DNA from: JADHOX01 sp038120515 | GTDB taxonomy: Bacteria > Pseudomonadota > Alphaproteobacteria > Rickettsiales > JABIRX01 | Direction of reading: 5' to 3' | NCBI GenBank assembly: GCA_038120515.1 | Contig: JAYOLW010000005.1 | Coordinates: forward strand, 1-64,000 | DNA: 64,000 nucleotides | Shown: piece by piece, positions 26,259 through 35,562 of the stretch | Numbering within the stretch: position 1 is the first letter of the stretch | How the letters are laid out: the number at the start of each line of letters is the position of its first letter | Position numbers and translations under genes: made by a program | The notes under the pieces: generated by a model | Seen by the model: only the letters and a program-made list of their open reading frames with translations | The model's database searches: none | Told to the model about the DNA's origin: nothing

Positions 26259-26479
26259 AAATTTCAGCTCTTATTATTAATTGAGTTTCATACATAAATG
26301 TAAATTTGCCATAAAATAATTTTATGTCTAGATTCCAATAATATGCAAAACAGATCACTAAAATAATTAGACAAAATAGCTTATAAAATGAGAGTTTGAA
26401 ATTTTATCGAGCATAAAAGAGATTGAATTAAATTATTATTGTACTAAAAAGTTTGACTAATTCTTATTTCTAACCAATT

Positions 26480-27805
26480 ATGACAAATCAAAATTGTTCA
26501 GCAAAACAACAGACGAATTTTACAGAGCTTAATAATTCTATTGATCACAGAAAACAAATTTTTACATCAGTAGAGAAATACTGTAAAGAAAATCACAATT
26601 TCAAATTTAATCCTAACAATCCGGTTGTAAGGCTACATGAACCGACATTTGGAGCTGATGAAATTAATGCATTTGTGGATCAAATGTTAACAACTCATGT
26701 CACAATGGGAAAAGAAGTCAGGAAATTTGAAGAACAATATTCCGATTTAATGGGGCATAAATATGCTGTGATGAACAATTCTGGATCTTCGGCTAACTTG
26801 TTAGCGGTGTCTGCAATTGCCAATAAACTGACTAAGAATAATCTAAATCCTGGTGATGAAGTGATAGTTCCTTCACTTTCTTGGTCCACAACAGTATGGC
26901 CACTTATACAACATGGCTTAGTACCGGTTCTAGTGGATGCTGATCCTAAAACTTTCAACATTGATTTAAACAAACTAGAAGAAGCTATTACAACAAAAAC
27001 AAAAGCAATAATGCTTGTCCATGTTTATGGCAATCCTTGTGATATGGATGGATTATTATCATTATCTAAAAAATATAATCTGCAAATTATTGAAGATTCA
27101 TGTGAATCAATGGGGGCTTATTACAAAGATAAGGCTGTTGGATCATTTGGTAGAGTTGGAACATTCAGCTTCTATTTTTCTCATCATATCACCACACTTG
27201 AGGGCGGAATATGTGTGACTGACGATTTTGATCTTACTGAAACTATGCGAATAATGAGAGCTCATGGATGGTCTCGTGAAGCTGATAATCATGAAGATTA
27301 TGTAAAGCAATATCCTGATATTGACCCTAGATTTATTTTTGTAAATTTAGGTTACAATTTACGTCCAACAGAATGTCAAGGTCGTATGGGACAAATACAA
27401 TTACCAAAACTTGCTGAATTTGTTAAACAAAGGAGAGCAAATATAGCATATTATCGTCAAAAACTTAATAAATACTCAGATATTTTTGATTTCCAAGAGG
27501 AGCAAAAAGACGGTTATTCAAGCTGGTTTGGTCTGGCTATAATATTAAAAGAAAACTGTCCTTTTTCAGTTAAAGAAATCTCAACATTTCTCAAAAGTAA
27601 AAATATTGAAAATAGACCAGTAATTGCTGGTAATATTGGTAACCACCCTGTTATGCAGCATTATCATCACATCATGGGTAAAAACCAAGATGTTTCAAAC
27701 AATATCATGAAAAATGGTTTTGCACTTGGTTGTCATCAACATATGAATGAAGAAGCAATAGACTATATTGTTGACAATCTTGAAGCATTCATCAACTCAA
27801 AATAA
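26480..27805 (+). CDS. DegT-fold sugar 3-dehydratase (ColD/RfbH-like), catalytic Lys replaced by His
   Basis: Fold-type I PLP/PMP enzyme of the DegT/DnrJ/EryC1/StrS family. The residue that is Lys in aminotransferases is H235 (SFYFSHHITTLEGG), the hallmark of ColD and RfbH (E1), which remove the 3-hydroxyl of 4-keto-6-deoxy sugars through PMP. The length (441) and the block GSSANLLAVSAI with PGDEVIVP resemble RfbH, but the Cys-rich loop that holds the RfbH [2Fe-2S] cluster is replaced by SREADNHEDY. It should therefore work like ColD, without an iron-sulfur partner. Substrate (GDP- or dTDP-linked hexose or heptose) is unproven. It opens the operon 26480-35403. Confidence 0.88.
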   Translation: MTNQNCSAKQQTNFTELNNSIDHRKQIFTSVEKYCKENHNFKFNPNNPVVRLHEPTFGADEINAFVDQMLTTHVTMGKEVRKFEEQYSDLMGHKYAVMNNSGSSANLLAVSAIANKLTKNNLNPGDEVIVPSLSWSTTVWPLIQHGLVPVLVDADPKTFNIDLNKLEEAITTKTKAIMLVHVYGNPCDMDGLLSLSKKYNLQIIEDSCESMGAYYKDKAVGSFGRVGTFSFYFSHHITTLEGGICVTDDFDLTETMRIMRAHGWSREADNHEDYVKQYPDIDPRFIFVNLGYNLRPTECQGRMGQIQLPKLAEFVKQRRANIAYYRQKLNKYSDIFDFQEEQKDGYSSWFGLAIILKENCPFSVKEISTFLKSKNIENRPVIAGNIGNHPVMQHYHHIMGKNQDVSNNIMKNGFALGCHQHMNEEAIDYIVDNLEAFINSK

Positions 27806-27817
27806 GATAGGATAATA

Positions 27818-28795
27818 ATGAAACAGAAAGTTTTAATTTGCGGAGCCACCGGTTTTATTGGTCGTAATCTAACTAATTTTTTTGCAAAACAAAATGATAA
27901 ATACGAAGTTCATGCTGTTCGTTTTAAAAGACCTGAATACCCAATTCAAAACGTAACTTGGCACCAAGCTGACCTTCGTGACCCTAACGCTATTGATAAA
28001 CTTGTTGAAGGCATGGATATCATTATTCAAGCCGCTGCAACCACCTCAGGTGCTAAAGATATTGTTACAAAACCATATATTCATGTAACTGACAATGCCG
28101 TTATGAACTCTTATCTTTTTAGATCAGCATTCCATAACAAAATTAAACATGTTGTTTTCTTTAGCTGCACTGTGATGTATCAATCGAGCGAAGAGCTTCT
28201 CAAAGAAAGTGATTTTGATGCTAATAACGAGCTGCATCCAAGATACTTTGGTGTTGGTAACACTAAGCTTTATATTGAGAAAATGTGTGATTTCTTTTCG
28301 CGAATTGGCGAAACTAAGTTTACAGCAATTAGGCATTCAAATATTTATGGTGCATATGACAAGTATGATTTAGAAAAAAGTCATTTCTTTGGCGCTACTG
28401 TTACTAAGGTAATGAAAGCGCAAGACAAAATTTCAGTTTGGGGAACTGGAGAAGAAGAAAGAGACATCTTGCATGTTGAAGATCTAAATAATTTTGTGCA
28501 ACTTGCTCTTTTAAAACAAACAGAAAAATATCGGCTTTATAATTGTGGCCTTGGCAAAGCCTTACCTGTAATTGAAATAATCAAAAAAATTATTTCGGCA
28601 AGTGGTAAGAATCTTAAAATTGAGCATGATTTGTCTAAACCAACTATCAAAACTAGCTTAAGTCTAGATTGCTCGCTAGCAAAAAAAGAATTAGGTTGGG
28701 AGCCACAAATATCACTTGATGAAGGCATTTTAAATACCATTCAATGGTGGCAAAAGAACATTAACAACGAAACATTAACATTAAAAGCAGCATAA
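27818..28795 (+). CDS. Extended-SDR nucleotide-sugar epimerase/reductase, atypical active site
   Basis: NAD(P)-binding ATGFIGRN is near residue 10. The rest resembles GDP-fucose synthase/ColC: RHSNIYGAYDKYDLEKSHF, VWGTGEEERDILHVEDL and LGWEPQISLDEGI. The active-site block FSCTVMY keeps Ser and Cys, but aligning K150 (GNTKLYIEK) with the SDR Lys puts Val146 where the catalytic Tyr should be; Y143 is displaced three residues. It may use a different acid/base or be structural. It follows the 3-dehydratase by 12 bases with an AGGA ribosome site, and the next gene starts one base after its stop. Confidence 0.85.
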   Translation: MKQKVLICGATGFIGRNLTNFFAKQNDKYEVHAVRFKRPEYPIQNVTWHQADLRDPNAIDKLVEGMDIIIQAAATTSGAKDIVTKPYIHVTDNAVMNSYLFRSAFHNKIKHVVFFSCTVMYQSSEELLKESDFDANNELHPRYFGVGNTKLYIEKMCDFFSRIGETKFTAIRHSNIYGAYDKYDLEKSHFFGATVTKVMKAQDKISVWGTGEEERDILHVEDLNNFVQLALLKQTEKYRLYNCGLGKALPVIEIIKKIISASGKNLKIEHDLSKPTIKTSLSLDCSLAKKELGWEPQISLDEGILNTIQWWQKNINNETLTLKAA

Positions 28796-28796
28796 A

Positions 28797-29801
28797 ATGA
28801 CATTCTATAAAAATAAAAAAATCTTAGTTACTGGTGGAACTGGTTTAATTGGCAGACCATTAGTTGACATGCTTGTAAATCAAGGAGCCGATGTAACTAT
28901 TGTTTCGCTTGATGATCCATCAAGAGCTCCAAAAGGTGTAAAATTTATAAAAGCCGATTTACGTGAGTTATCTAACTGTATAGAGGCTTGCACTGGTCAA
29001 GATATTGTGTTTCAATTAGCTGGAGTAAAAGGGTCTCCCAAAATGTGTGCTGAAAAGCCAGCCAGTTTTCTTGTACCTACTGTAACGTTTAGCTTCAATA
29101 TGATGGAAGCTGCCAGAAGATGTGGAGTAGAAAGATTTTTATTTACCTCTTCAGTAGGAGTTTATCAGCCAGCTGAAGTTTTCTATGAAGATAGCGTCTG
29201 GAAAACCTTCCCTTCGCCAAACGATCGTTTTGCTGGATGGGCTAAAAGATTATGTGAGCTTCAAGCTGAAGCATATAAAATTGAACATAATTGGGACAAG
29301 ATATCTATTGTAAGACCTGCTAATGTATATGGACCATATGATAATTTTGACCCTGAGAACGCAATGGTTATTCCATCATTAATTAATAGAGCAACTGGTG
29401 GTGAAAGACCACTAACAGTTTGGGGTGATGGCTCACCAATAAGAGACTTTATATATTCGAAAGACGTTGCACGAGGTATGATGCTAGCAGTTGAAAAAGG
29501 GATTAATGAGCCAATAAATTTAGGTAGTGGGACAGGAGTAACAATAAAACAAGTTGCTGAAGCTGTTGCTCAAAATATTCCAGGCGAAAAAATAGATCTA
29601 GTTTGGGATACTACAAAACCTAAGGGCGATGCAAAAAGATTAATGGATATGTCAAAAGCATCTTCTTATGGCTTTGAATGCAAAACATCATTAACTGATG
29701 GTATCAAAGAAACCGTTAATTGGTATTTAAACAATCAGGATCAACTTAATAATAGATATAATTCTTTTACTGAAACCCTAAAGAAAGTATCTAACAAATA
29801 G
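28797..29801 (+). CDS. Extended-SDR nucleotide-sugar epimerase/reductase, atypical active site
   Basis: NAD(P)-binding VTGGTGLIGRP, FTSSVGVY with the catalytic Ser, RPANVYGPYDNFDPENAMVIPSLI and DFIYSKDVARGMM are extended-SDR features most like GDP-fucose synthase. The YxxxK motif reads A146-G-W-A-K150, with F145 just before, so the catalytic Tyr is absent. Both this enzyme and the preceding one have K150 and lack Tyr at 146, which suggests a shared ancestry or function. It likely converts the ketodeoxysugar made by the dehydratase; reaction not assignable. Confidence 0.85.
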   Translation: MTFYKNKKILVTGGTGLIGRPLVDMLVNQGADVTIVSLDDPSRAPKGVKFIKADLRELSNCIEACTGQDIVFQLAGVKGSPKMCAEKPASFLVPTVTFSFNMMEAARRCGVERFLFTSSVGVYQPAEVFYEDSVWKTFPSPNDRFAGWAKRLCELQAEAYKIEHNWDKISIVRPANVYGPYDNFDPENAMVIPSLINRATGGERPLTVWGDGSPIRDFIYSKDVARGMMLAVEKGINEPINLGSGTGVTIKQVAEAVAQNIPGEKIDLVWDTTKPKGDAKRLMDMSKASSYGFECKTSLTDGIKETVNWYLNNQDQLNNRYNSFTETLKKVSNK

Positions 29802-29804
29802 ATT

Positions 29805-30545
29805 ATGACTAATAAAGTTGCTTTAATAACAGGAGGTGCTCGTGGCATTGGCGCTGCAATTGCACTTGAATTTGCTCGCAACGGAATAGATATTGCTATA
29901 AGTTATTTAAATAATGACAAAGCTGCCTCTTTAATTACTGCTAAGGCAAAGGAATATGGCGTCAGAGCTATTGCCATCAAAAGTAATGCTGGCAATGAAA
30001 ATGATATTAAAACTTTATTTAATGAAATTCAAAATTCACTCGGAAATATCTCCTACCTTGTAAACAATGCTGCAATTTCAAATGATGTAACACCTATCGC
30101 AGAACTTAATTTTGATAAATTAAAGGAAATTTTCCAGGTAAATATGTTTGGTTCTGTTATCTGTTGTAAATATGCATTAAAACAAATGCAAGAAATCCAA
30201 GGTAATAAAGCAATAGTGAATATTACCTCACAAGCTGCAGAGTATGGCGGTAATTCGTTAATGTCTCATTATGCAAGTAGTAAAGCCGCTCTTAACACAT
30301 TTACAAAGTCAATAGCTAAAGATTTTATCAAATATGGTATAAGGGTAAATGCTGTTAGCCCTGCTGTTATTGACACCGATACCCACAAAAACATAAATGA
30401 TGAACGACGTGAGCATTTTAATAAGACAATTCCAATGAAACGAATGGGAAGGTCAGAAGAAGTTGCAGATTTAGTATATTTTCTTATTTCTGAAAAATCT
30501 TCTTATATAAATGGAGAAATAATATCAATTAATGGTGGTAAATGA
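29805..30545 (+). CDS. Classical short-chain dehydrogenase/reductase (FabG-like)
   Basis: A canonical 246-residue SDR: TGGARGIG cofactor loop, NNAA, catalytic Ser in NITSQAAEYGG, YASSK catalytic pair, and the C-terminal GEIISINGGK. It is similar in layout to 3-oxoacyl-ACP reductase, but its place among sugar genes suggests reduction of a ketosugar or of a branched-sugar ketone. It starts three bases after the second extended SDR and overlaps the oxygenase gene by four bases. Confidence 0.9.
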   Translation: MTNKVALITGGARGIGAAIALEFARNGIDIAISYLNNDKAASLITAKAKEYGVRAIAIKSNAGNENDIKTLFNEIQNSLGNISYLVNNAAISNDVTPIAELNFDKLKEIFQVNMFGSVICCKYALKQMQEIQGNKAIVNITSQAAEYGGNSLMSHYASSKAALNTFTKSIAKDFIKYGIRVNAVSPAVIDTDTHKNINDERREHFNKTIPMKRMGRSEEVADLVYFLISEKSSYINGEIISINGGK

Positions 30546-31177
30546 AAACCCTGAATAATACCTTTTCACAATATTCTGAAGAGCTTCAGCACAAAGGCTA
30601 TACTATTATTGACAATTTCTTGCCGGATGATTTGGCAAGAGAGCTAAATAATATTTACATATCTGAACAAGAAAATAATTGGGACTTTATTGACCAAACT
30701 CGAGATAATCATTACGCTCATGTTTTTAAGACAGAAAACCAACTATTGCCCAAAGAGGGTGAAAAATATAAAGCCAAATTTTGGCGTTCAGAAAATCTTG
30801 AATCTCATGAAAGAGTCAACGATATATTCAATAGCAATTTTAAAGACAGAATTAAGCAATTTAGTGGAATTAATTTACAAGAATTTGATAATAGATGCTA
30901 TCGTTTAAAACAAGGAAATTATTATCGTCTTCATATTGATGAATATGCAGGATATATTAATTCTATCTATTATGTAAACGAAAACTGGAAATGGGATTGG
31001 GGTGGTATCTTGCATGTTTGTGATCATGAGGAAGAAGAATATATTCAGCCAATATTTCCAAAATATAATCGATTGGTTTTACTTCATAATCAAAAATTTA
31101 GATCACCTCATTTTATAAGCCAAGTCAGTGAATATGCTCAAAACCCGAGATTTAGTATTGTAAGCTTCAATAAATAA
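30542..31177 (+). CDS. 2-oxoglutarate/Fe(II)-dependent oxygenase (prolyl-4-hydroxylase-like)
   Basis: The iron-binding facial triad is visible as H131 and D133 (YRLHIDEYAG) and H190 (RSPHFISQV), with R203 (NPRFSIVSF) placed to bind 2-oxoglutarate. The barrel strands SIYYVNENWKWDWGG and LVLLHNQ are as expected. Members of this superfamily hydroxylate proteins, lipids or small molecules. Here it is inside a sugar operon, overlapping the SDR by four bases, so it may hydroxylate the glycan or its nucleotide sugar, or an attached acyl chain. No substrate evidence exists in the sequence. Confidence 0.85.
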   Translation: MKTLNNTFSQYSEELQHKGYTIIDNFLPDDLARELNNIYISEQENNWDFIDQTRDNHYAHVFKTENQLLPKEGEKYKAKFWRSENLESHERVNDIFNSNFKDRIKQFSGINLQEFDNRCYRLKQGNYYRLHIDEYAGYINSIYYVNENWKWDWGGILHVCDHEEEEYIQPIFPKYNRLVLLHNQKFRSPHFISQVSEYAQNPRFSIVSFNK

Positions 31178-31189
31178 AAAAAGATTATC

Positions 31190-32428
31190 ATGACAAAAAA
31201 AACTATTTATCTTCATATTGGTATGCCAAAAGCCGGTAGTACAGCCATCAGAGGATTTTGTTGCAACAATAAAGAATTGTTAAATCAAAATGATTATGAC
31301 TACCCTTTTCTTAGCAATATACAAGAGTCTGAATTAGACAAAAGATTAGTAACTGGAAATGGAACTTATTTATTGGATGAGATCAGAAAAAAAGCTAAGA
31401 TAAGTGATATATTAAAGGAATATGTTGATAAATCACAACACAATAATATTATTATATCTTATGAAGTAATAGGAAATACTAATATTTTCTATGATAATAT
31501 TTTAGAGCATGGACTTGATGATCTTGTAAAACAAAATATAGATCTTAAAATCATTGCTTACATAAGGAATCCTATTGAGTCTTTATATTCACTATGGAAA
31601 CAAGGGGTACGTTATCGTGGTGAAGTAATCTCAATGTCTGTTTATCAATATATTGATGTCAAAAAGATAAAAGAAAAAGCTGTACTTGAACAAATTTTGA
31701 AATTAGATGAGGTAATTGACAAAAATATATTCATAATTCGCCCTTATCATCGCAGTTTACTTGTTCAAAACAGCTCACTTTCTGATTTTTTTCATACAAT
31801 TGGTTTGGATTATAATCATCCAACCATACAAGATAAAATCAAAAATTATCAAAATGTAAATTCTGGTATTTCAAGATCAATGTGTGAAATCGCTAGAATT
31901 GCCAATCAATTTATAGAAGGGCACTCAGTTTTTAATGACAAATTCATTCAGCCAAATCTTCATCTTGATTCTGATAGCAATTGTGTTGAACTTGACTTAG
32001 AATTCATAAATTCAATAAAAGAAGAATTTTTACCTTTAGAGAAGCAATTAGCACAAAAATATCTTGGAAGAGATTTTTTATTTCCTCACAATCTTAATTT
32101 TAATCATCGTGAATTTCATCAAATTGATGCAAATATATTCAACAAATTCGTAGAATTTCTAGAAAATGATCCTTTGATTAATCAACACAGAAATACAAAA
32201 AGTGACAAACCGCAAAATGCTAATGTTTCTAATAAGAAAGATCCATCAAATAAAAATATTGAGAAAGAAAAAATAGATAAACAAGATCTAGCAACAAAAA
32301 ATAGCCAGGTCATAGAACTAAAAAACATTCAAACCCAACCAAAGTTTTTGAAAAGAAAGGCCTTAAAATTAATTTGCTGTTTTGTACCCAATAAAGAATT
32401 TAGAAAGAAAATAAGAGGTAAAAAATGA
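31190..32428 (+). CDS. PAPS-dependent sulfotransferase
   Basis: The 5'-phosphosulfate-binding loop HIGMPKAGSTAI is at residues 9-20, and the 3'-phosphate site RNPIES at 126-131 (AYIRNPIESLYSLW) follows at the usual distance. These are the two defining sulfotransferase motifs. The last ~80 residues (from about 330) are Lys/Asn/Ser-rich and probably disordered, ending in a basic segment. Its donor can be made by the CysC half of the fusion at 14053, and PAP cleared by the CysQ half. The acceptor is probably a sugar hydroxyl in the glycan of this locus. It overlaps the next gene by four bases. Confidence 0.88.
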   Translation: MTKKTIYLHIGMPKAGSTAIRGFCCNNKELLNQNDYDYPFLSNIQESELDKRLVTGNGTYLLDEIRKKAKISDILKEYVDKSQHNNIIISYEVIGNTNIFYDNILEHGLDDLVKQNIDLKIIAYIRNPIESLYSLWKQGVRYRGEVISMSVYQYIDVKKIKEKAVLEQILKLDEVIDKNIFIIRPYHRSLLVQNSSLSDFFHTIGLDYNHPTIQDKIKNYQNVNSGISRSMCEIARIANQFIEGHSVFNDKFIQPNLHLDSDSNCVELDLEFINSIKEEFLPLEKQLAQKYLGRDFLFPHNLNFNHREFHQIDANIFNKFVEFLENDPLINQHRNTKSDKPQNANVSNKKDPSNKNIEKEKIDKQDLATKNSQVIELKNIQTQPKFLKRKALKLICCFVPNKEFRKKIRGKK

Positions 32429-35403
32429 AAATAGCCATTTTTAATCCATATAAAAAAATCTATGCAGCAGAAAATTCTGTTGATGCATTTTATGAGCAAA
32501 TCACCAAAGTCAATAATATCGATATTAATATTAAGTCTTTTTGTTCTACTGAAGAAATTGTTGATTTTAATCCGGAGTTTATTTTATCACATTCTTCCTT
32601 TGCACCAAAATTCTGTCATATTCCCACATATACCATTATTAACGAGGCAACAATTTATCGATTAAAAGATAAAGAACAATTTAGAAGTTTTTTAACTTTT
32701 GATGGATATTTAACTCAATCAAAGTTTATTACTGAAAAATTAGAGCAGGTTTGCTTCGATTATAAAAAACGATGTCATATTTTAAAACCTTTTGCTAACA
32801 CAAGACCTAAAAACAAATATATAAAACCCAAACTAGACGAGCCAAAACTGACTTATTTTGGCAACAATTGGGAAGTAAAGTCTGGAAATGCCTTAGGTCA
32901 GAAAACCCCAAGATTTGAAACATTATTTAAAACGCTCGCTCAGAACCTTAATGATTTTGAGCTATATGGAGATCCTGATGGCTGGAGTTGGGTTAATAGA
33001 AATGAGGTTATAAAGGGTAAAGTTTCATTTGATAATCCAAATACATTACTTGACATTTACAATCAAAATGGCGTTGGTCTTGCCTTATCCTCTCATGAAT
33101 TTTACAGTGAAGATTTAGCTAATAATAGAATCTATGAGATAGTTTCAAGTGGAGCTATCTGTATTGCTGACGATCTACCTTTTTACAAAGATACTTTTGG
33201 TGATTCTTTGCTATATATCACAAGTAGAGATGAAAAAGAGATGTCAAAGCAAATCATAAAACATCTCGAATGGATTAAGAGCAACAAAGAGTTAGCCTTA
33301 GCAAAAGCAAAAAAAGCTCATGAAATTTTTTGTTCTAAATTATGCTCTGAAAGAATGCTGGAACAGTTAATTGCTTTTCATTATGAAATACAAGAAAAGA
33401 ACTACTATACTAAAAGTTTTATAGATAATGATCTTTCTGCGGAATCACCTTTAGTTTCTGTTGTTGTAAGATCTGGTGGTAGAGCGCCAGAAATGGTTGC
33501 TAGAACATTGGATTCAATAAAAAATCAATCATTTAAGAATATTGAACTTGTATTTATATTATATAAAGAAAATCAGGAATTAGAAGATTTAGCATTATCT
33601 TATAAAGGTGACTTTTCCAATATTATTGTTACACAAGCATCATCTAATATTAGATCAACATTAATATTTGAAGGAATAAACAAGGCAAATGGAGATTACA
33701 TTGCCTTACTTGACGATGATGATATTTGGTACAAAAATCATATTTCTAAAATACTGGAAATGTTTCACAGTGATCAAACGATTGATTTTGTCTATTCAGG
33801 AAAGGTTTATCAAAAAGAAAATTCATATTTTCCTATAGAAAAAGAAATAATTTTTGGAGCATCAAATTCATCAGACTTACTTTTTGATCTAAAGAAATTA
33901 ACAAATTCTGAAAGCAAATATTGTTTAGGAGGTTTCGACAAAAATAACAGTGATGAATTATTAAATCTTAACAACCCTATTCATCCAGTTTTTATAGTAA
34001 AGAAAGATTCATTAACTCAAGAGATGCTAAAAGATCCAGAGCTGCATTATGCCGAGGATCTATATTTTTGTGCACTCCTATACAAAGAAGGTTTAAAATT
34101 CCAATGGATGCCAGAACTAACAATGCAAATGAACATTCATGAAACAAACAGTAATAACGATACTTCTATACATTACAACAGCGTCGATTTATGTAAGAAT
34201 CGTATAGTCAAATTACTATATAATCAAGAGCGTTGGACAACAGAACATAATTATAGCCAAGATATAAAAGATAACGATACATATACTGTTGAAGCAAATA
34301 CAAACACTAACTTTGATGACAATATGAACTATCAATTTAATAAAAGAGATTATTTTCCTAAATATTCAAAGCAAAGATTTTGGTGGCCTTTGATAAAGTT
34401 CTTATTAAAAAAGGAGATCATATCAAATTACAGAAATTATAATCAATTTACAAACCTAGAAAGTAGGAATTCTAGAAAATACAAACATCTGTCATCAAAC
34501 GAAAAAACTTTTTTATCATCTGGATTTATCAATAATAACCCAAAAATATCTTTTGTAGCATCTTCACGATATAGGGGTAATGAAAAAAACAACAATTTGA
34601 ATAAATTTATCAAATCTTTACTAAAAAATAGCTATGATATCAATAACATAGAATTGTTAATTGCTCTCGATAATGATGATGATATTGATTATTTTATAAA
34701 GATAAAAAAACATTACCTCGTTGATATCAATATCAAATTTTTTATCTCTAATAAAAATTTTGGTTACAAAGGTTTACATCTATATGATAAGTTTTTATTC
34801 ACAGAAATATCACCATCATCAAAAATGATTGCGGATTTTTCTGATGATTGTGAAATAAAAAAAAGGCATTGGGACAAATATGTATTAGAAATTGATAAAA
34901 AATTCACTGATAATATCTATTTTATTCATACTGAAGATTTCGGACTAGAAAAATACATTGGGCCATTAGATGATAATATCACTAAAATGATTTGGAGCTA
35001 TAAATCAATTGCTCCTTCATCTTACTTTCCTATTTTCTCACGAAAAGTTTTAGAAATTGCTACAAATTGTTTGAAAAATTTAGATAGTCATCAAGAAAAA
35101 TTATGGTCTCCTATTGCCAACTCGTATATATGCGATTGCTATGTAGATATATTATCAAGATTAGTTCAAACAAATACAAAATCTAAACGTATTTTTAGCG
35201 AGAAAATTATTTCCATAAACAAACAAATTTATAGAAAGAATCAATCCTCTAACAACATATCATTCCATAAAAATATTGGTTTATGTTGGGATAAAACTGG
35301 TTTGAATACAAACGATCAAGCGTTTTTAAAATTATCTGAGCAAACAACACTTAATCATTTAAAATTTATTTCTAACGAAATTGTTAAAGAGTTAGATTCA
35401 TAA
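32425..35403 (+). CDS. Multi-domain glycosyltransferase (GT-B-like + GT2 + GT2-like)
   Basis: This 992-residue protein has three parts. Residues ~1-330 resemble a GT-B/GT1-4 domain (YFGNNWEVKSGNA, NGVGLALSSHEFYSEDLANNRIYEIVSSG, then ICIADDLPFY). Residues ~340-600 are a GT2 domain (PLVSVVVRSGGRAP, LLDDDDIWYKNH with the DxD near 430). Residues ~700-990 form a further GT-A-like domain (KISFVASSRYRGNE, LDNDDDIDYF, SPSSKMIADFSDD) that is paralogous to the separate 335-residue protein on the opposite strand at 35563. Such enzymes can build two or three linkages in series. It closes the operon begun at 26480, and no membrane segment is evident. Confidence 0.88.
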   Translation: MKIAIFNPYKKIYAAENSVDAFYEQITKVNNIDINIKSFCSTEEIVDFNPEFILSHSSFAPKFCHIPTYTIINEATIYRLKDKEQFRSFLTFDGYLTQSKFITEKLEQVCFDYKKRCHILKPFANTRPKNKYIKPKLDEPKLTYFGNNWEVKSGNALGQKTPRFETLFKTLAQNLNDFELYGDPDGWSWVNRNEVIKGKVSFDNPNTLLDIYNQNGVGLALSSHEFYSEDLANNRIYEIVSSGAICIADDLPFYKDTFGDSLLYITSRDEKEMSKQIIKHLEWIKSNKELALAKAKKAHEIFCSKLCSERMLEQLIAFHYEIQEKNYYTKSFIDNDLSAESPLVSVVVRSGGRAPEMVARTLDSIKNQSFKNIELVFILYKENQELEDLALSYKGDFSNIIVTQASSNIRSTLIFEGINKANGDYIALLDDDDIWYKNHISKILEMFHSDQTIDFVYSGKVYQKENSYFPIEKEIIFGASNSSDLLFDLKKLTNSESKYCLGGFDKNNSDELLNLNNPIHPVFIVKKDSLTQEMLKDPELHYAEDLYFCALLYKEGLKFQWMPELTMQMNIHETNSNNDTSIHYNSVDLCKNRIVKLLYNQERWTTEHNYSQDIKDNDTYTVEANTNTNFDDNMNYQFNKRDYFPKYSKQRFWWPLIKFLLKKEIISNYRNYNQFTNLESRNSRKYKHLSSNEKTFLSSGFINNNPKISFVASSRYRGNEKNNNLNKFIKSLLKNSYDINNIELLIALDNDDDIDYFIKIKKHYLVDINIKFFISNKNFGYKGLHLYDKFLFTEISPSSKMIADFSDDCEIKKRHWDKYVLEIDKKFTDNIYFIHTEDFGLEKYIGPLDDNITKMIWSYKSIAPSSYFPIFSRKVLEIATNCLKNLDSHQEKLWSPIANSYICDCYVDILSRLVQTNTKSKRIFSEKIISINKQIYRKNQSSNNISFHKNIGLCWDKTGLNTNDQAFLKLSEQTTLNHLKFISNEIVKELDS

Positions 35404-35562
35404 AATCTTTCTCATATTCTTGTATTTTAAACTAGATATAAATAAAAACTATGAATATTATAAAACATTAATTTTTTAGTATCAAAGACAAACACTCTTG
35501 ATATCAAAAACTAAAACAATAGTTAGCTGTAAAAAGGACTGCGTCATATATAAACTTTTGCT

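Noticed and set aside
26259..26479. Possible small gene or promoter in the 221-bp gap before the dehydratase operon
   Set aside because: No open frame of useful length and no clear -35/-10 pair; only the general expectation that an operon promoter lies here.
30690..30908. Open frames shadowing the oxygenase gene
   Set aside because: They overlap a well-supported gene in other frames and show no protein-like pattern.
35404..35562. Possible hairpin TATCAA/TTGATA between the two glycosyltransferase paralogues
   Set aside because: Six A/T-rich pairs and a 12-base loop in a very AT-rich gap can occur by chance.
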